From an uncultured SAR86 cluster bacterium (GTDB lineage: Bacteria; Pseudomonadota; Gammaproteobacteria; Magnimaribacterales; Magnimaribacteraceae), in the NCBI GenBank assembly GCA_902604855.1, contig CACLAF010000001.1, forward strand, positions 1 through 64,000: a DNA stretch of 64,000 nt, given 5' to 3'. Positions 18,115 to 28,130 of the stretch are shown one piece after another (position 1 is the stretch's first letter; each line of letters starts with the position of its first letter). The position numbers and the translations under genes are program-made. Under the pieces are notes generated by a model. The model was not told where the DNA came from and searched no databases. It was given only the letters and a program-made list of their open reading frames with translations.

Positions 18115-19656
18115 AGCTGGTGGTTTACTAGAAATATCATAAGTTACACGAGAAACTTCAGGTATTTCATTGATAATTCTGTTAGAGACTTTCTCTAAAA
18201 AAGAATGAGGTAGTTTTGCGGACTTGGCAGTCATAAAATCAATAGTTTCAACCGCCCTTAAAGCTATAATGTATTCATAACGTCTTGCATCTCCGACCAC
18301 TCCTACTGATTTTACTGGTAAAAATACCGCAAAAGCTTGGCTAACCTTTTCATAGAAACCATCTTTAACTAACTCACTTATAAAAATTTCATCGGCTAAT
18401 TGAAGAGTCTTTATATGAGGTCGTTTTATTTCGCCAAGAATTCGGACGCCCAAACCTGGGCCAGGAAAAGGATGTCTAAACAATATTTCTTTGGATAACC
18501 CAAGCTCTAAACCAATTTTTCGGACTTCATCTTTGAAGAGGTCCTTCAAAGGCTCTATGACAGGCAGATTCAGGTAACTAGGTAGCCCACCAACATTGTG
18601 GTGAGATTTTATAACATGCGCTGATCCATTCTTCGTACCAGCTGATTCGATGACATCAGGATAAATTGTTCCTTGTGCTAACCACTTTATTTTTTTATTT
18701 CTTTTTGCTTCTTTTAGAAAGACGTCTATGAAAGTTTTGCCAATAGCTTTGCGTTTGAGTTCTGGATCTTTCTTTCCTTTTAGATCTTTTAGAAATTGCT
18801 TGCCGGCATTAGTTCTTTTTACTTTGATACCGAATTTCCCTTTGAAGGTCTCCATGACTTGATCACCTTCATTCAACCTAAGAAGGCCATTGTCTACAAA
18901 AATACAAGTTAGCTGATCACCTATAGCCTTAGAAAGTAATGCTGCTACAACGGCAGAATCCACTCCTCCTGATAAACCAAGAAGTACTTCTTGATCATCT
19001 ACCTTCTCTCTTATCTCACTTATTGCTCTATCAATAATATTTTTAGAGTTCCATAAACCTTTACAGCCCGAGATATCTCTCACAAAGTTATTTAAGATTT
19101 TTTTGCCTTGAGGAGTATGAGTCACTTCAGGATGAAACTGGAGACCAAATATCTTTTTTGTTGGATGATGAAAAGCTGCTATCGGGCTATTACTAGTTTT
19201 TGCACAGACCTTGAAATCTTTAGGTAACTTAGAAACATGATCACCATGACTCATCCAAACATTTATTTTCTTTTTATTGATACCTTTAAATAGTCCTGAA
19301 CCTTGGCTCTTGAGAGATAAATCTGCATGACCGAATTCTCTTTTATCGGCTAATTCGACTTTCCCTTTCAGGTGCTTTGCTATAGTTTGCATTCCATAAC
19401 AGATCCCAAGAAGAGGTATACCTAGCTCAAAAACTTTGTCTGGTATTTTCGGGGAGTCTTTTTGCTTTACAGTTTCAGGACCTCCAGACAGAATGATGCC
19501 CTTAGCATTAAAGTCTTTAATAGATTTAAGAGAACTACGATAGCTATATATCTCGCAATAAACACCTAATTCTCTAACTCTTCTGGCAATGAGTTGTGTG
19601 TACTGTGAACCGAAGTCAATTATTAGTATTTTATGTGCAAGAATATTCTGTGCCAT
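18097..19656 (-). CDS. guaA: GMP synthase (glutamine-hydrolysing)
   Basis: A complete 519-residue GMP synthetase, which aminates XMP to GMP. The class I glutamine amidotransferase domain carries the nucleophile in GICYGMQ (Cys86) and the His-Glu pair in FHPEVTH (about 175-177). The ATP pyrophosphatase P-loop [10 protein letters not shown] is at about 227-236. The dimerisation domain ends in the canonical KPPATIEWE. It lies 4 bp from guaB, the usual guaBA operon. Its last 18 bases are duplicated downstream; the coding region itself is intact. Confidence 0.97.
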   Translation of the reverse strand: MAQNILAHKILIIDFGSQYTQLIARRVRELGVYCEIYSYRSSLKSIKDFNAKGIILSGGPETVKQKDSPKIPDKVFELGIPLLGICYGMQTIAKHLKGKVELADKREFGHADLSLKSQGSGLFKGINKKKINVWMSHGDHVSKLPKDFKVCAKTSNSPIAAFHHPTKKIFGLQFHPEVTHTPQGKKILNNFVRDISGCKGLWNSKNIIDRAISEIREKVDDQEVLLGLSGGVDSAVVAALLSKAIGDQLTCIFVDNGLLRLNEGDQVMETFKGKFGIKVKRTNAGKQFLKDLKGKKDPELKRKAIGKTFIDVFLKEAKRNKKIKWLAQGTIYPDVIESAGTKNGSAHVIKSHHNVGGLPSYLNLPVIEPLKDLFKDEVRKIGLELGLSKEILFRHPFPGPGLGVRILGEIKRPHIKTLQLADEIFISELVKDGFYEKVSQAFAVFLPVKSVGVVGDARRYEYIIALRAVETIDFMTAKSAKLPHSFLEKVSNRIINEIPEVSRVTYDISSKPPATIEWE

Positions 19657-19660
19657 AAAA

Positions 19661-21130
19661 TTAGCTCATTCTATAGTTAGGTGCCTCTTTAGTTACACTA
19701 ACATCATGAACATGGCTTTCATTTACTCCGGCAGAAGTAACCTGAACAAATTTTGGTTTGGTTCGCATTGACTCAATATCATGTGAGCCTGTATAACCCA
19801 TACTTTGTCTAAGGCCACCGATCATTTGGTGAATAACAGCTTCTAACCAACCTTTATAAGGAACTCTGCCTTCTATACCTTCCGGTACTAATTTTTCAGT
19901 AGCTCCAGCGCTGTCTTGAAAATAACGATCAGAAGAACCTTGATCACCTGACATAGCACCTATAGAGCCCATGCCTCTATATGATTTATAACTTCTTCCT
20001 TGATATAACTCTAATTCTCCTGGAGCTTCTTCAGTTCCAGCAAGCACACTTCCTAACATAACAGTGTGACCTCCAGCTGCTATGGCTTTAGCTATATCTC
20101 CTGAAAATCTTATTCCACCGTCTGCGATGATAGGAATATCTTTTTTTTGCAAAGCACTAGTTACTTCTGCAACTGCAGAAACTTGAGGTACTCCTACTCC
20201 GGTTACGATTCTTGTTGTGCAAATGGAACCTGGCCCAATACCAACTTTTACGGCATCAGCACCGGCCTCCACTAGAGCAAGGGCACCCTCACCCGTTGCT
20301 ATATTGCCTCCGATAATTTGTGTATCTTTAAAGGCTGATTTTACAGCTTTGATTTGTTTCAAAACACCTTCAGATTGGCCATGAGCGCTATCAAGAACCA
20401 GAACATCAACTCCAGCTGCAATTAATGCTTCGCATCTATCTAATGTATCAGCTTTAGTACCAATTGCAGCACCTGCAAGTAATCTTCCCTCCTCATCACG
20501 AGTAGCGTTAGGAAAATCCAAAGATTTATTAATATCTTTCAAAGTTACTAATCCAGTCAAAGCAAAAGAATCATCAACAAGTAGAATTTTTTCTATTCTG
20601 TTGACTTGTAACAGAGTCTTAATCACATCAGGACTTTCTCCTTCTCGCGCGGTTATCAATTTTTCTTTAGGAGTCATAATTTCTGATACTTGAACTGAAT
20701 GTTGCTCTTGAAACCTAAAATCCCTACTGGTTACAATTCCAACCAAATTTCCATGATCAACTACTGGCATACCAGAAATATTTAATTCGTTAGTCAACTG
20801 GATCAACTCACCTACTTTATTATCTGACCTTATAGTGATTGGATCTCTCACAATTCCACTTTCATATTTTTTAACTTTTTTCACTTCTGCGGCTTGATCT
20901 TGAATCGAAAGATTCTTATGAATAATTCCTATACCACCCAATTCACTCAATGCTATTCCCATGCGAGATTCAGTGACTGTATCCATGGCAGCAGATAATA
21001 ATGGAATATTTAAGTTAATTTTTTGAGTAAGACGTGTTTTTAGATCAACATCTTTTGGAAGGATATCGGAGTGATCAGGCAACAACAAAACATCATCAAA
21101 TGTGAGTGCTTTGTCTACGATACGCAACAT
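19661..21130 (-). CDS. guaB: IMP dehydrogenase
   Basis: A complete 489-residue enzyme that oxidises IMP to XMP with NAD, the first committed step to [19 protein letters not shown] opens the barrel, two CBS repeats fill about residues 92-205, and GPGSICTTR carries the catalytic cysteine. The active-site flap [20 protein letters not shown] is intact. The ATG has no ribosome-binding site and a consensus -10 lies six bases upstream of it (see the promoter entry), suggesting a leaderless mRNA. Confidence 0.97.
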   Translation of the reverse strand: MLRIVDKALTFDDVLLLPDHSDILPKDVDLKTRLTQKINLNIPLLSAAMDTVTESRMGIALSELGGIGIIHKNLSIQDQAAEVKKVKKYESGIVRDPITIRSDNKVGELIQLTNELNISGMPVVDHGNLVGIVTSRDFRFQEQHSVQVSEIMTPKEKLITAREGESPDVIKTLLQVNRIEKILLVDDSFALTGLVTLKDINKSLDFPNATRDEEGRLLAGAAIGTKADTLDRCEALIAAGVDVLVLDSAHGQSEGVLKQIKAVKSAFKDTQIIGGNIATGEGALALVEAGADAVKVGIGPGSICTTRIVTGVGVPQVSAVAEVTSALQKKDIPIIADGGIRFSGDIAKAIAAGGHTVMLGSVLAGTEEAPGELELYQGRSYKSYRGMGSIGAMSGDQGSSDRYFQDSAGATEKLVPEGIEGRVPYKGWLEAVIHQMIGGLRQSMGYTGSHDIESMRTKPKFVQVTSAGVNESHVHDVSVTKEAPNYRMS

Positions 21131-21136
21131 TTTTAA

Positions 21137-21142
21137 ATTATA
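21137..21142 (-). promoter_or_regulatory. Candidate -10 box of guaBA
   Basis: TATAAT on the minus strand is followed by only TTAAAA and then the guaB ATG at 21130. A TTGATG hexamer lies 19 bases upstream as a possible -35. Transcription would begin at or within a base or two of the start codon. Confidence 0.45.
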
Positions 21143-21217
21143 CAGAACTTGTTGGTATTTACATCAAGTACCGAAGATTCTTTAGAGATGGGGTATAGTA
21201 TAGAAAAGGGGAAAATT

Positions 21218-22192
21218 ATGATTTCAGAACAACAAAAACCTGTAGATTCAGGATTTGGCGCTAAAAGTGAACCTAAAGAGGTATTGAAAGGAATAGATCT
21301 TAACGGAAAAGTAGCTATGGTTACTGGAGGTTATTCAGGTATTGGTCTAGAAACAGCGAGAGGTCTAAAAGAAGCAGGGGCAAGGGTTATTGTGCCGGCT
21401 AGAAGAACTGATGTAGCAAAAAAAGAACTCTCTGGAATAGTTGAAGAAGAAAATATTATGGAGATGGATCTAGCAGATCCTATTTCAGTCAATCATTTCG
21501 TAAATGAATATAAAAATACGGGTAGTTCATTAGATATCTTAATTAACAATGCAGCTGTGATGGCTTGTCCCCAGATGCCAACAAAAGAAGGTTGGGATTT
21601 GCAGTTTGCAGTAAACCACATAGGTCACTTTATTCTGACAAAGGGCTTACTTCCAATAATGATGAAATCTTCAGAGGCAAGAATCGTAACCCTCTCTTCT
21701 ACAGGTCATAAATTGTCTGGTATTCAATGGAAAGATGTTCACTTTGATGAGTCTTATGATAAATGGAAAGCTTACGGACAATCTAAAACTGCTGCAAGCT
21801 TACTAGCTGTAGAAATTAGCAACAAGATGAGTAATGAAGGTATAAAAACATACTCTGTTCATCCGGGTGGAATATTTACACCTCTACAAAGACACTTGGA
21901 AAAAGAGGAAATGATTGCCTTGGGATGGTTAGGAGAAGATGGAGAACTTTCCGAAATGGCTGCTGCTAACTTTAAATCTACAACTCAAGGTGCAGCAACC
22001 AGTCTTTGGTGTGCTACTAGCCCTATGCTAGATAATGTGAGTGGAGTTTATTGTGAGAATTGTGATGTAGCAGTGAGACAAGAGGATGGGCCTTCGGCAA
22101 GATATGTGGGAGTTGCTGATTGGGCAGTAGATACTGACGAAGCATCAAAACTTTGGGAGTTAACTGAACACACTCTTTCCTCTTTGAGTTAA
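21218..22192 (+). CDS. SDR-family oxidoreductase (retinol dehydrogenase/WWOX-like)
   Basis: A protein of about 324 residues with a classical NAD(P)-binding TGGYSGIGLETARGL motif, NNAAVM, and active-site AYGQSK (Tyr and Lys spaced by three). The long form and order resemble retinol-dehydrogenase-like SDRs acting on hydrophobic alcohols or ketones. ATG at 21218 is chosen because GGGG lies 6 bases upstream; an in-frame TTG at 21149 has no such support and would overlap the divergent guaB promoter region. An MFS transporter follows. Confidence 0.85.
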   Translation: MISEQQKPVDSGFGAKSEPKEVLKGIDLNGKVAMVTGGYSGIGLETARGLKEAGARVIVPARRTDVAKKELSGIVEEENIMEMDLADPISVNHFVNEYKNTGSSLDILINNAAVMACPQMPTKEGWDLQFAVNHIGHFILTKGLLPIMMKSSEARIVTLSSTGHKLSGIQWKDVHFDESYDKWKAYGQSKTAASLLAVEISNKMSNEGIKTYSVHPGGIFTPLQRHLEKEEMIALGWLGEDGELSEMAAANFKSTTQGAATSLWCATSPMLDNVSGVYCENCDVAVRQEDGPSARYVGVADWAVDTDEASKLWELTEHTLSSLS

Positions 22193-22219
22193 AATAGCTT
22201 AAACCTCAAAAAACCTTAA

Positions 22220-23464
22220 ATGAACACTTTCTTTGGATGGCGTATGGTGGTTATAGCTATAGCCATCGACTTCTTTGCTGTTGGTTTTGCTTTCCAAACT
22301 TATCCAGTTATTCAATTGCACCTGGAAAAAGAGCTAAATCTTTCGAGATTTGTTACAACTCTTACCATCCCAATATTCATGATGTGCTCTGCAATCTTTT
22401 TTCCAATAGTCGGAAGACTTCTAGACCAATATTCTGTAAAAAAGATAATTGTTTGGGGAGGTTTCATCTATTCGATCAGCTTGATGTCACTTTACCTGAC
22501 GTTTAATTACTTCACTTTCATTTTTATTTATGGACTCCCTATTGCCTTAGGCGCGACTCTCATGGGAAATCTAGCGACATCAAAATTAGTCTCTTCTTGG
22601 TTTGAAAATCAGGCAGGAAGAGCTTTGGGTTTCGCTGCTGTTGGTGTTTCTTTTGCGGGCTTTATATTTCCTAACCTAACCCAATACTTCTTGATGGATG
22701 TTTTGTTATTAGAGTGGAGAGAAGTCTATCTTGTCTTTGGTCTGTTTTTATTAGTAATTATTTCGCCCCTCATCTTCTTACTTGTTATAGACAAACCAGA
22801 AGATGTTGGTCAGGAGATAGATGGAGGAGTAGAGATAGAAGGACTTGAACCAGAAAATAATTTTGGTGTTGAGTGGCAAATTAAGGATCTCTTAAAGAAT
22901 AGGAATTTTTGGATATTAACAGCGGTTTTCTCATTACAATTTTCTTCTATGATGGCCATTCTTGCTCATCTTACATTTTATGCTTCTGAGAGAGGTTGGG
23001 CAGATCAGGCAGCATTTATCTTTGGAATGTATGCTATTCCGGCCATGTTGAGTAAGGTTATATTCGGATGGTTGGTTGAAAAGAAACTTGATCCCAGGAT
23101 GGCAGTAACTATATCTTTATTTTTGCAAGCATTAGGTCTTCTGTTGATTACTTTTACACAGAGCCCTACTCAATTAGCATTAGTCATAGCCCTATTTGGA
23201 TTTGGTGGAGGGGCAGGACTTCCAATGAGTAATATTCTTTTCAGAAATACATTTACTCCAAAAAGCTTTGGAACTTCAAGGGGATTATCACAGCCTTTTA
23301 TTTTTTTATTCCAGGCAATTGGAACACCGGGTGTTGCTCTTCTATTTCAATACTATGGGAATTATGAAAATGCTTTTCTAATGCTTACTGGCATGGTTGT
23401 GTTGGCCATATTCATTATATGGTTCATGAAAAAACCTCAAGAAGATTTAGTCAGGAGTTCTTGA
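22220..23464 (+). CDS. Major facilitator superfamily transporter
   Basis: A 414-residue protein with about 12 hydrophobic helices and a central charged loop near residues 190-215. GRLLDQYSVKKIIV between helices 2 and 3 fits the MFS loop motif. The transported compound is unknown; relatives with this pattern resemble oxalate/formate or monocarboxylate porters. Its 3' end overlaps the convergent alpha/beta-hydrolase gene by 28 bp with no terminator between them. Confidence 0.83.
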   Translation: MNTFFGWRMVVIAIAIDFFAVGFAFQTYPVIQLHLEKELNLSRFVTTLTIPIFMMCSAIFFPIVGRLLDQYSVKKIIVWGGFIYSISLMSLYLTFNYFTFIFIYGLPIALGATLMGNLATSKLVSSWFENQAGRALGFAAVGVSFAGFIFPNLTQYFLMDVLLLEWREVYLVFGLFLLVIISPLIFLLVIDKPEDVGQEIDGGVEIEGLEPENNFGVEWQIKDLLKNRNFWILTAVFSLQFSSMMAILAHLTFYASERGWADQAAFIFGMYAIPAMLSKVIFGWLVEKKLDPRMAVTISLFLQALGLLLITFTQSPTQLALVIALFGFGGGAGLPMSNILFRNTFTPKSFGTSRGLSQPFIFLFQAIGTPGVALLFQYYGNYENAFLMLTGMVVLAIFIIWFMKKPQEDLVRSS

Positions 23465-24321
23465 ATCAGTCGATCAAGGTTCTCAATAAAAGGTAAAGGT
23501 TGGTCTAACATTAAATGATGCTGTGCATCCCTTAAACCAAAAATTGGTGAATTTTCTGGAAGAAGATCTTTCATCGTTTGCAACTCACCCTCTTTAAATT
23601 CAATAGTATGTTCACCATAATAAAAGCCGACGGGACAACTGAGTTCAGATAATATCTTTGAGTGATCTGAACCTATAATCAAGCCATCATAAGCAGATGG
23701 ATCGAATGTCCACGCCCAACCTTTTTCAGTCTCTCTAATAGAGTGATCTGCAATGTAATCAACTAAATATTGATTTATGCATTGCTGAGGAGGCATTAAT
23801 CTGAATCTTTTTATGAGCTCCTCTCTTTCTTTTACAATTCTTGGTGGTCTCGCAGGTGCTCTATCCTCATACCATTCATGATGTTCCTCAGGTTTATTCA
23901 CCACAAAATCAACTAGCAAAAGACCTGACATATCTTGACTATGTTTTGAAGCAGTTATTAAGGAGACCATACCGCCAAAACTATGACCTACTACTATCGG
24001 ATTTTCCATCCTAGTATCCTTGACTACTCCCCAAACATCATCAACAAAAGTATCTCTTGTATAAAAAGATCTCCAGTCACTTCCTCCCATACCTGAAAAA
24101 CTCATGACAACAAAATGATATCTATCAGAGAGCATAGATCCAATGAATTTAAACCAATGAGCATGAGCATTGGTACCATGGAGCATGATTACACTTTGAT
24201 TTTCTGGATTTCCCCATTCCATGTATTCAATGCATGCGCCATTAACCTCAACGAACTTGCTTGTGTGTTCTTTGTCTAGTGCTTGGTCAAACCAATCAGG
24301 ATTAGTTGTAATGAGTGCCAT
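23437..24321 (-). CDS. Alpha/beta-fold hydrolase
   Basis: A 294-residue serine hydrolase. VIMLHGTNAHAHWF gives the oxyanion HG, GHSFGG carries the nucleophile (Ser at about 114), and QHHLMLDQP near the C-terminus holds the catalytic histidine. Fold class is secure; the substrate (ester, lactone or C-C bond) is not. It overlaps the end of the MFS gene on the opposite strand. Confidence 0.85.
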   Translation of the reverse strand: MALITTNPDWFDQALDKEHTSKFVEVNGACIEYMEWGNPENQSVIMLHGTNAHAHWFKFIGSMLSDRYHFVVMSFSGMGGSDWRSFYTRDTFVDDVWGVVKDTRMENPIVVGHSFGGMVSLITASKHSQDMSGLLLVDFVVNKPEEHHEWYEDRAPARPPRIVKEREELIKRFRLMPPQQCINQYLVDYIADHSIRETEKGWAWTFDPSAYDGLIIGSDHSKILSELSCPVGFYYGEHTIEFKEGELQTMKDLLPENSPIFGLRDAQHHLMLDQPLPFIENLDRLIQELLTKSS

Positions 24322-24382
24322 CTTGTAGTTTTAAAAAATCAAGGATATTAGATGATTCTAAAGGTTAATTGAACTTTTTATT

Positions 24383-24721
24383 TTAGGTATTTAGGGTATC
24401 GGTCTTTGCAGCAGCAATAAAATCATTCTTATGGAGTCCGCCAATCTTATGCGTCCACCATGTAACTTCGACCTTGCCCCATTCTAAAAGAATTGCAGGA
24501 TGATGATCTTCCTCTTCGGCTAAGGCAGCAACTTTCTGAGTAAATCTTAAAGACTGTTCATAGTCATCAAATTTAAAAACTCTATTGAGCATTAAAACTG
24601 AATCTTTTGTTATAGGTTGCCAGTCAGGTATCTCTTTTAAGAGGGCTGGCAGCTCATCATCAGTGACCCTAGGAGCATCTGCTCTGCAAGCAACACATTT
24701 TTGTTTGAGTAAGTCTTCCAT
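24383..24721 (-). CDS. 4a-hydroxytetrahydrobiopterin dehydratase (PCD)
   Basis: A 112-residue pterin-4a-carbinolamine dehydratase. The signature EEEDHHPAILLEWGKVEV followed by WWTH and the later KNDF matches the family's His-His-Pro, aromatic, His and Asp positions. It recycles the pterin cofactor of aromatic amino-acid hydroxylases, but no phenylalanine hydroxylase gene is in the window. An additional N-terminal CVACRADAP segment with two cysteines is common in proteobacterial members. It abuts fumC. Confidence 0.9.
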   Translation of the reverse strand: MEDLLKQKCVACRADAPRVTDDELPALLKEIPDWQPITKDSVLMLNRVFKFDDYEQSLRFTQKVAALAEEEDHHPAILLEWGKVEVTWWTHKIGGLHKNDFIAAAKTDTLNT

Positions 24722-24723
24722 AG

Positions 24724-26130
24724 CTATTTACTAATTCCTCCTTTGGTTAATTTCGAGGGATTCAATAACTTTTTAAGTTGTGCTTCAGACAAATCTGTTT
24801 CTTCTTTTGCAACTTCAATTATTGGCTTACCCAGCTTGTAGGCTTTCTTAGCTATCTCTGCAGCTTTTTCATAACCAATAATTGGGTTAAGAACAGTAAC
24901 AAGGATAGGATTCCTTGATAAAGAAGCTTCAAGGCTTTTCTTGTTTACTTTGAAAGTTTTAATGGCTTTATTCGCTAGAACATCCATCGCTCCTGATAAA
25001 AGATTAATACTCTTCAGTAAGTTGTAGGCAATAACTGGCAACATGACATTTAATTGAAAATTTCCAGCTTGAGCTGCAACCGTAATAGAAACATCATTGC
25101 CGATAACATCGGCTGAAACCATTGTAACGGCCTCTGGTATGACAGGATTAACCTTGCCTGGCATGATACTACTCCCAGGTTGAAGTGCTTGTAATTCAAT
25201 TTCAGACAAGCCCGCTAATGGTCCACTATTCATCCACCTTAAATCATTAGAAATTTTCATCAGAATTACTGCTAGATTTTTTAATTCACCTGAGAGTTGA
25301 ACAGAGCAATCTTGTGCACTGAGTTCATGAAAGAAGTTAGAACTAGCTACGAATTTGCAATTACTTCCAGACAATTTAGTGAGCTCTTGTGCAAAAATCT
25401 TTGCAAACTGCTTGTGAGCATTTATACCACTTCCTACTGCTGTACCTCCTTGAGGCATTTCTAAAAACCTTTCTTCTATCACTTCTAGCATTTTTCGAGA
25501 AGCGGTTAACTGACTCGACCACGCTTTAAGTTCGTCAGAAAAATCTACTGGCATAGCATCCATCAAATGAGTTCTACCTGTTTTTGCTATACCTTGAACA
25601 GATTCTGCCTTATTTTCAATTTCACTTATGAGTTTATCTAATGCTGGATAGAGTTTTTTAGTCAAATCCATATGGGCCGATACTTTTATTGCAGTTGGAA
25701 TAACATCATTACTGCTTTGACTCATATTTACATCGTCATTAGGTCCTATCTCTAATTTAGAATTCTTGCCTGCTAGATTTGCAATGACTTCATTAGCATT
25801 CATATTTGAGCTAGTTCCAGAACCAGTTTGAAAAACATCTATTGGGAATTCGTTATGATGCTTTTCTTGCCAAACTTCTTTAGCAGCCTTTGATATAGCT
25901 TTGGCTTTATTGGCTGGAAGAAGTTTCAATATTAAATTTGCTCTTGCCGCTGCATCCTTGACCAACCCTAAAGAGCAGATGAAAGACTTAGTAAAAGGAA
26001 AATCCATTTTTATTCCGCTAATTGGGAAGTTGTTAACTGCTCTTTGTGTTTGCGCTCCCCAAAGGGCTTTCCTTGGAACCCTTACCTCACCTATGCTATC
26101 TTTTTCAATTCTGTAGTTCTTTATTGCCAT
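24724..26130 (-). CDS. fumC: Fumarate hydratase, class II
   Basis: A 468-residue fumarase of the aspartase/fumarase superfamily. It has RVPRKALWGAQTQRA near the N-terminus, TGSGTSSNMNANEV, TGRTHLMDAMP and the signature GSSIMPGKVNPV with the catalytic serine loop. It interconverts fumarate and malate in the TCA cycle without an iron-sulfur cluster. Aspartate ammonia-lyase is the close alternative, but the sequence order fits FumC. A TATA-like stretch lies close to the ATG and no clear ribosome-binding site is seen. Confidence 0.93.
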   Translation of the reverse strand: MAIKNYRIEKDSIGEVRVPRKALWGAQTQRAVNNFPISGIKMDFPFTKSFICSLGLVKDAAARANLILKLLPANKAKAISKAAKEVWQEKHHNEFPIDVFQTGSGTSSNMNANEVIANLAGKNSKLEIGPNDDVNMSQSSNDVIPTAIKVSAHMDLTKKLYPALDKLISEIENKAESVQGIAKTGRTHLMDAMPVDFSDELKAWSSQLTASRKMLEVIEERFLEMPQGGTAVGSGINAHKQFAKIFAQELTKLSGSNCKFVASSNFFHELSAQDCSVQLSGELKNLAVILMKISNDLRWMNSGPLAGLSEIELQALQPGSSIMPGKVNPVIPEAVTMVSADVIGNDVSITVAAQAGNFQLNVMLPVIAYNLLKSINLLSGAMDVLANKAIKTFKVNKKSLEASLSRNPILVTVLNPIIGYEKAAEIAKKAYKLGKPIIEVAKEETDLSEAQLKKLLNPSKLTKGGISK

Positions 26131-26226
26131 GAAATTCTTTTATATTTTTTGTAGTATGAGTTATATTTTAGCAAATATGCTAGATTAATTAGCTGAATTT
26201 AATTTATTACCTTTATCGGAGAACAA

Positions 26227-27024
26227 ATGATGGAAATAGATGTAACAAAAGGCAAGACGGAGCCAAGAAATAGAGGTGACTTAAATCCTCCTGAATTCAA
26301 TTCTATTGATGAGGAAAGAAGACATGGTCTAGAAAGATTAGCGAGTGCTTTTCGTATGTTTGCACACTTTGGTTTCGATGAAGGGCTTGCAGGTCACATA
26401 ACATTAAGAGATCCGGAACATAAGGATCATTTTTGGGTGAATCCTTTTGGAGTTCATTTCGGACAGATGAAAGTGTCTGATTTGTTATTAGTAAGTCATG
26501 ATGGGGATATAGTGATAGGAGATAAGCCAGTAAATAATGCAGCTTTTGCCATCCATTCCAGACTTCATATGAACCATCCTGATCTAAATGCAGCAGCGCA
26601 TTCTCATTCAATGTATGGAAAAACTTTTTCAACAATGGGAAGGTTATTAGAGCCTATAACTCAAGATTCTTGTGCTTTTTATGATAACCATGTCCTTTTT
26701 GATGACTTTACAGGAGTTGTTCTTGAGACAAGTGAGGGAGATAGAATTGCAGAAGCATTGGGGAATAAAAAGGCAGCTATATTAAAAAATCATGGACTTT
26801 TAACAACTGGAAAAACTGTTGATGAAGCTGCCTGGGGATTCCTATCGATGGATCGTTGTTGTCAATCTCAGCTACTAGCAGAGAATGTTGGACAGATGCA
26901 AAGAATTCCTGATGATGTGGCGGAAGTGACTAGAGGCCAGGTGGGCTCACCTTTTGGAATGTGGGCAAGCTACCAACCTATATATGACCTTATGGTAGAG
27001 AAAGACGATAGCTTTTTGAATTAA
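26227..27024 (+). CDS. Class II aldolase/adducin family protein
   Basis: A 265-residue protein of the zinc-dependent class II aldolase/adducin fold. AGHITLRDPEHKDHFWVNPFG opens the active site; AAAHSHSMYGKTF provides the two zinc-binding histidines, and KNHGLLTTG the later one. Family members include L-fuculose-phosphate aldolase and aldolases/decarboxylases acting on non-sugar substrates. GGAG lies 5 bases before the first of two tandem ATGs. Its end overlaps the convergent flavin oxidoreductase gene by 4 bp. Confidence 0.83.
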   Translation: MMEIDVTKGKTEPRNRGDLNPPEFNSIDEERRHGLERLASAFRMFAHFGFDEGLAGHITLRDPEHKDHFWVNPFGVHFGQMKVSDLLLVSHDGDIVIGDKPVNNAAFAIHSRLHMNHPDLNAAAHSHSMYGKTFSTMGRLLEPITQDSCAFYDNHVLFDDFTGVVLETSEGDRIAEALGNKKAAILKNHGLLTTGKTVDEAAWGFLSMDRCCQSQLLAENVGQMQRIPDDVAEVTRGQVGSPFGMWASYQPIYDLMVEKDDSFLN

Positions 27025-28130
27025 GCTTTTGTAAGAGCTTCTTTCATTTTATCGTCATAACCATCAACAAATCCCCAATTAGACATGTAATTGATAAATT
27101 TTGGGGAGAGACCCTCACCAGCTAGATATTCAACAGATACAGGAATGACTGGAGTTTCAAATTCTGGGTTATCTGCATAAAGTTCTGGAAAGTTATGATT
27201 CAATATTGCGGCTCTGCCTAACATTATCCAATCGATATCTTCTTCCATAGCACGAGTTGCATCTTGTGGAGTTCTGATATTGCCCGCAACGCCTAATCTG
27301 GTATTACCTTTTTCAAGTTCAGCAAAATGTTGTAACAATGATTTACCTTTGAATTCTTCTTCTTGAGGCTCTTTGAATGAATCCCATAAAGACATGTCCA
27401 AGAAATCTAGTTTGTCCGACAACATAAGCTCTTCAGCAAGTTGTTTAGATTCTCCTAACTTTATGCCAAATCTTTCGGAAGATAATCTGACACCGAGCAT
27501 AAATTCACTGGCACATTCCGATCTGACACCATCAATTATTTCATTGAGTAAACGTGCTCTACCTTCCAAATCGCCCCCATATTCATCATCTCTAAGATTT
27601 ACCTCGTCACTTAAAAACTGACAGATAATATAACCATGTGCGCCATGAAGTTCGACTCCGTCAAAACCAGCTTTTTCAGATCTTACTGCTCCAGCAATAA
27701 AATCATCTCTAAGAGTTTTGACTTCATCTAAAGTTAATGCGCGAGCTGAAAACTCCTCATTATCTGAGGGACAAACCGGATCTTCACCAATTAGTTCTTT
27801 TGGTGAACGCATACCAGCATGATGTAACTGCACAATTGAAACACTATCCTGATCATTAATTTCTTTGGCTAATCTAGTTAAACCTTCTAAATGATCATCT
27901 GAAAATACACCCATTTGACCTGGAAAACCTTTGCCTATGGCCTGTATATGAGAAGCACAAGTCATGGTAAGTCCAAAACCGCCTTTTGCTCTCATCGTTA
28001 ACCAATGGAATTCCTCTTCAGACATTACTCCATCTTCGTGACTCTGAGAATTCGTTAAAGGAGCAAGCATAAACCTGTTCTTCATATCAGGTCCTCTAGT
28101 GAAACCTAGAGGCGTAAGAAGCTTATTCAC
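27021..28130 (-). CDS. NADH:flavin oxidoreductase (Old Yellow Enzyme family)
   Basis: An FMN barrel protein of about 369 residues. PLGFTRGPDMKNRFMLAPLT starts the fold, VQLHHAGMRSP and GFDGVELHGAHGYIICQFLS carry the substrate-anion-binding histidines and strand motifs, and NLRDDEYGGDLEGRARLLNE is the family hallmark. It probably reduces alpha,beta-unsaturated carbonyls with NAD(P)H. GTG at 28130 is preferred to TTG at 28133, with GGAG 7 bases upstream. It overlaps the HCCA isomerase gene by 8 bp. Confidence 0.87.
   Translation of the reverse strand: MNKLLTPLGFTRGPDMKNRFMLAPLTNSQSHEDGVMSEEEFHWLTMRAKGGFGLTMTCASHIQAIGKGFPGQMGVFSDDHLEGLTRLAKEINDQDSVSIVQLHHAGMRSPKELIGEDPVCPSDNEEFSARALTLDEVKTLRDDFIAGAVRSEKAGFDGVELHGAHGYIICQFLSDEVNLRDDEYGGDLEGRARLLNEIIDGVRSECASEFMLGVRLSSERFGIKLGESKQLAEELMLSDKLDFLDMSLWDSFKEPQEEEFKGKSLLQHFAELEKGNTRLGVAGNIRTPQDATRAMEEDIDWIMLGRAAILNHNFPELYADNPEFETPVIPVSVEYLAGEGLSPKFINYMSNWGFVDGYDDKMKEALTKA

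Noticed and set aside
26303-26635. 110-codon antisense reading frame inside the class II aldolase gene
   Set aside because: The plus-strand protein has clear zinc-binding motifs, whereas the antisense product has no recognisable feature.
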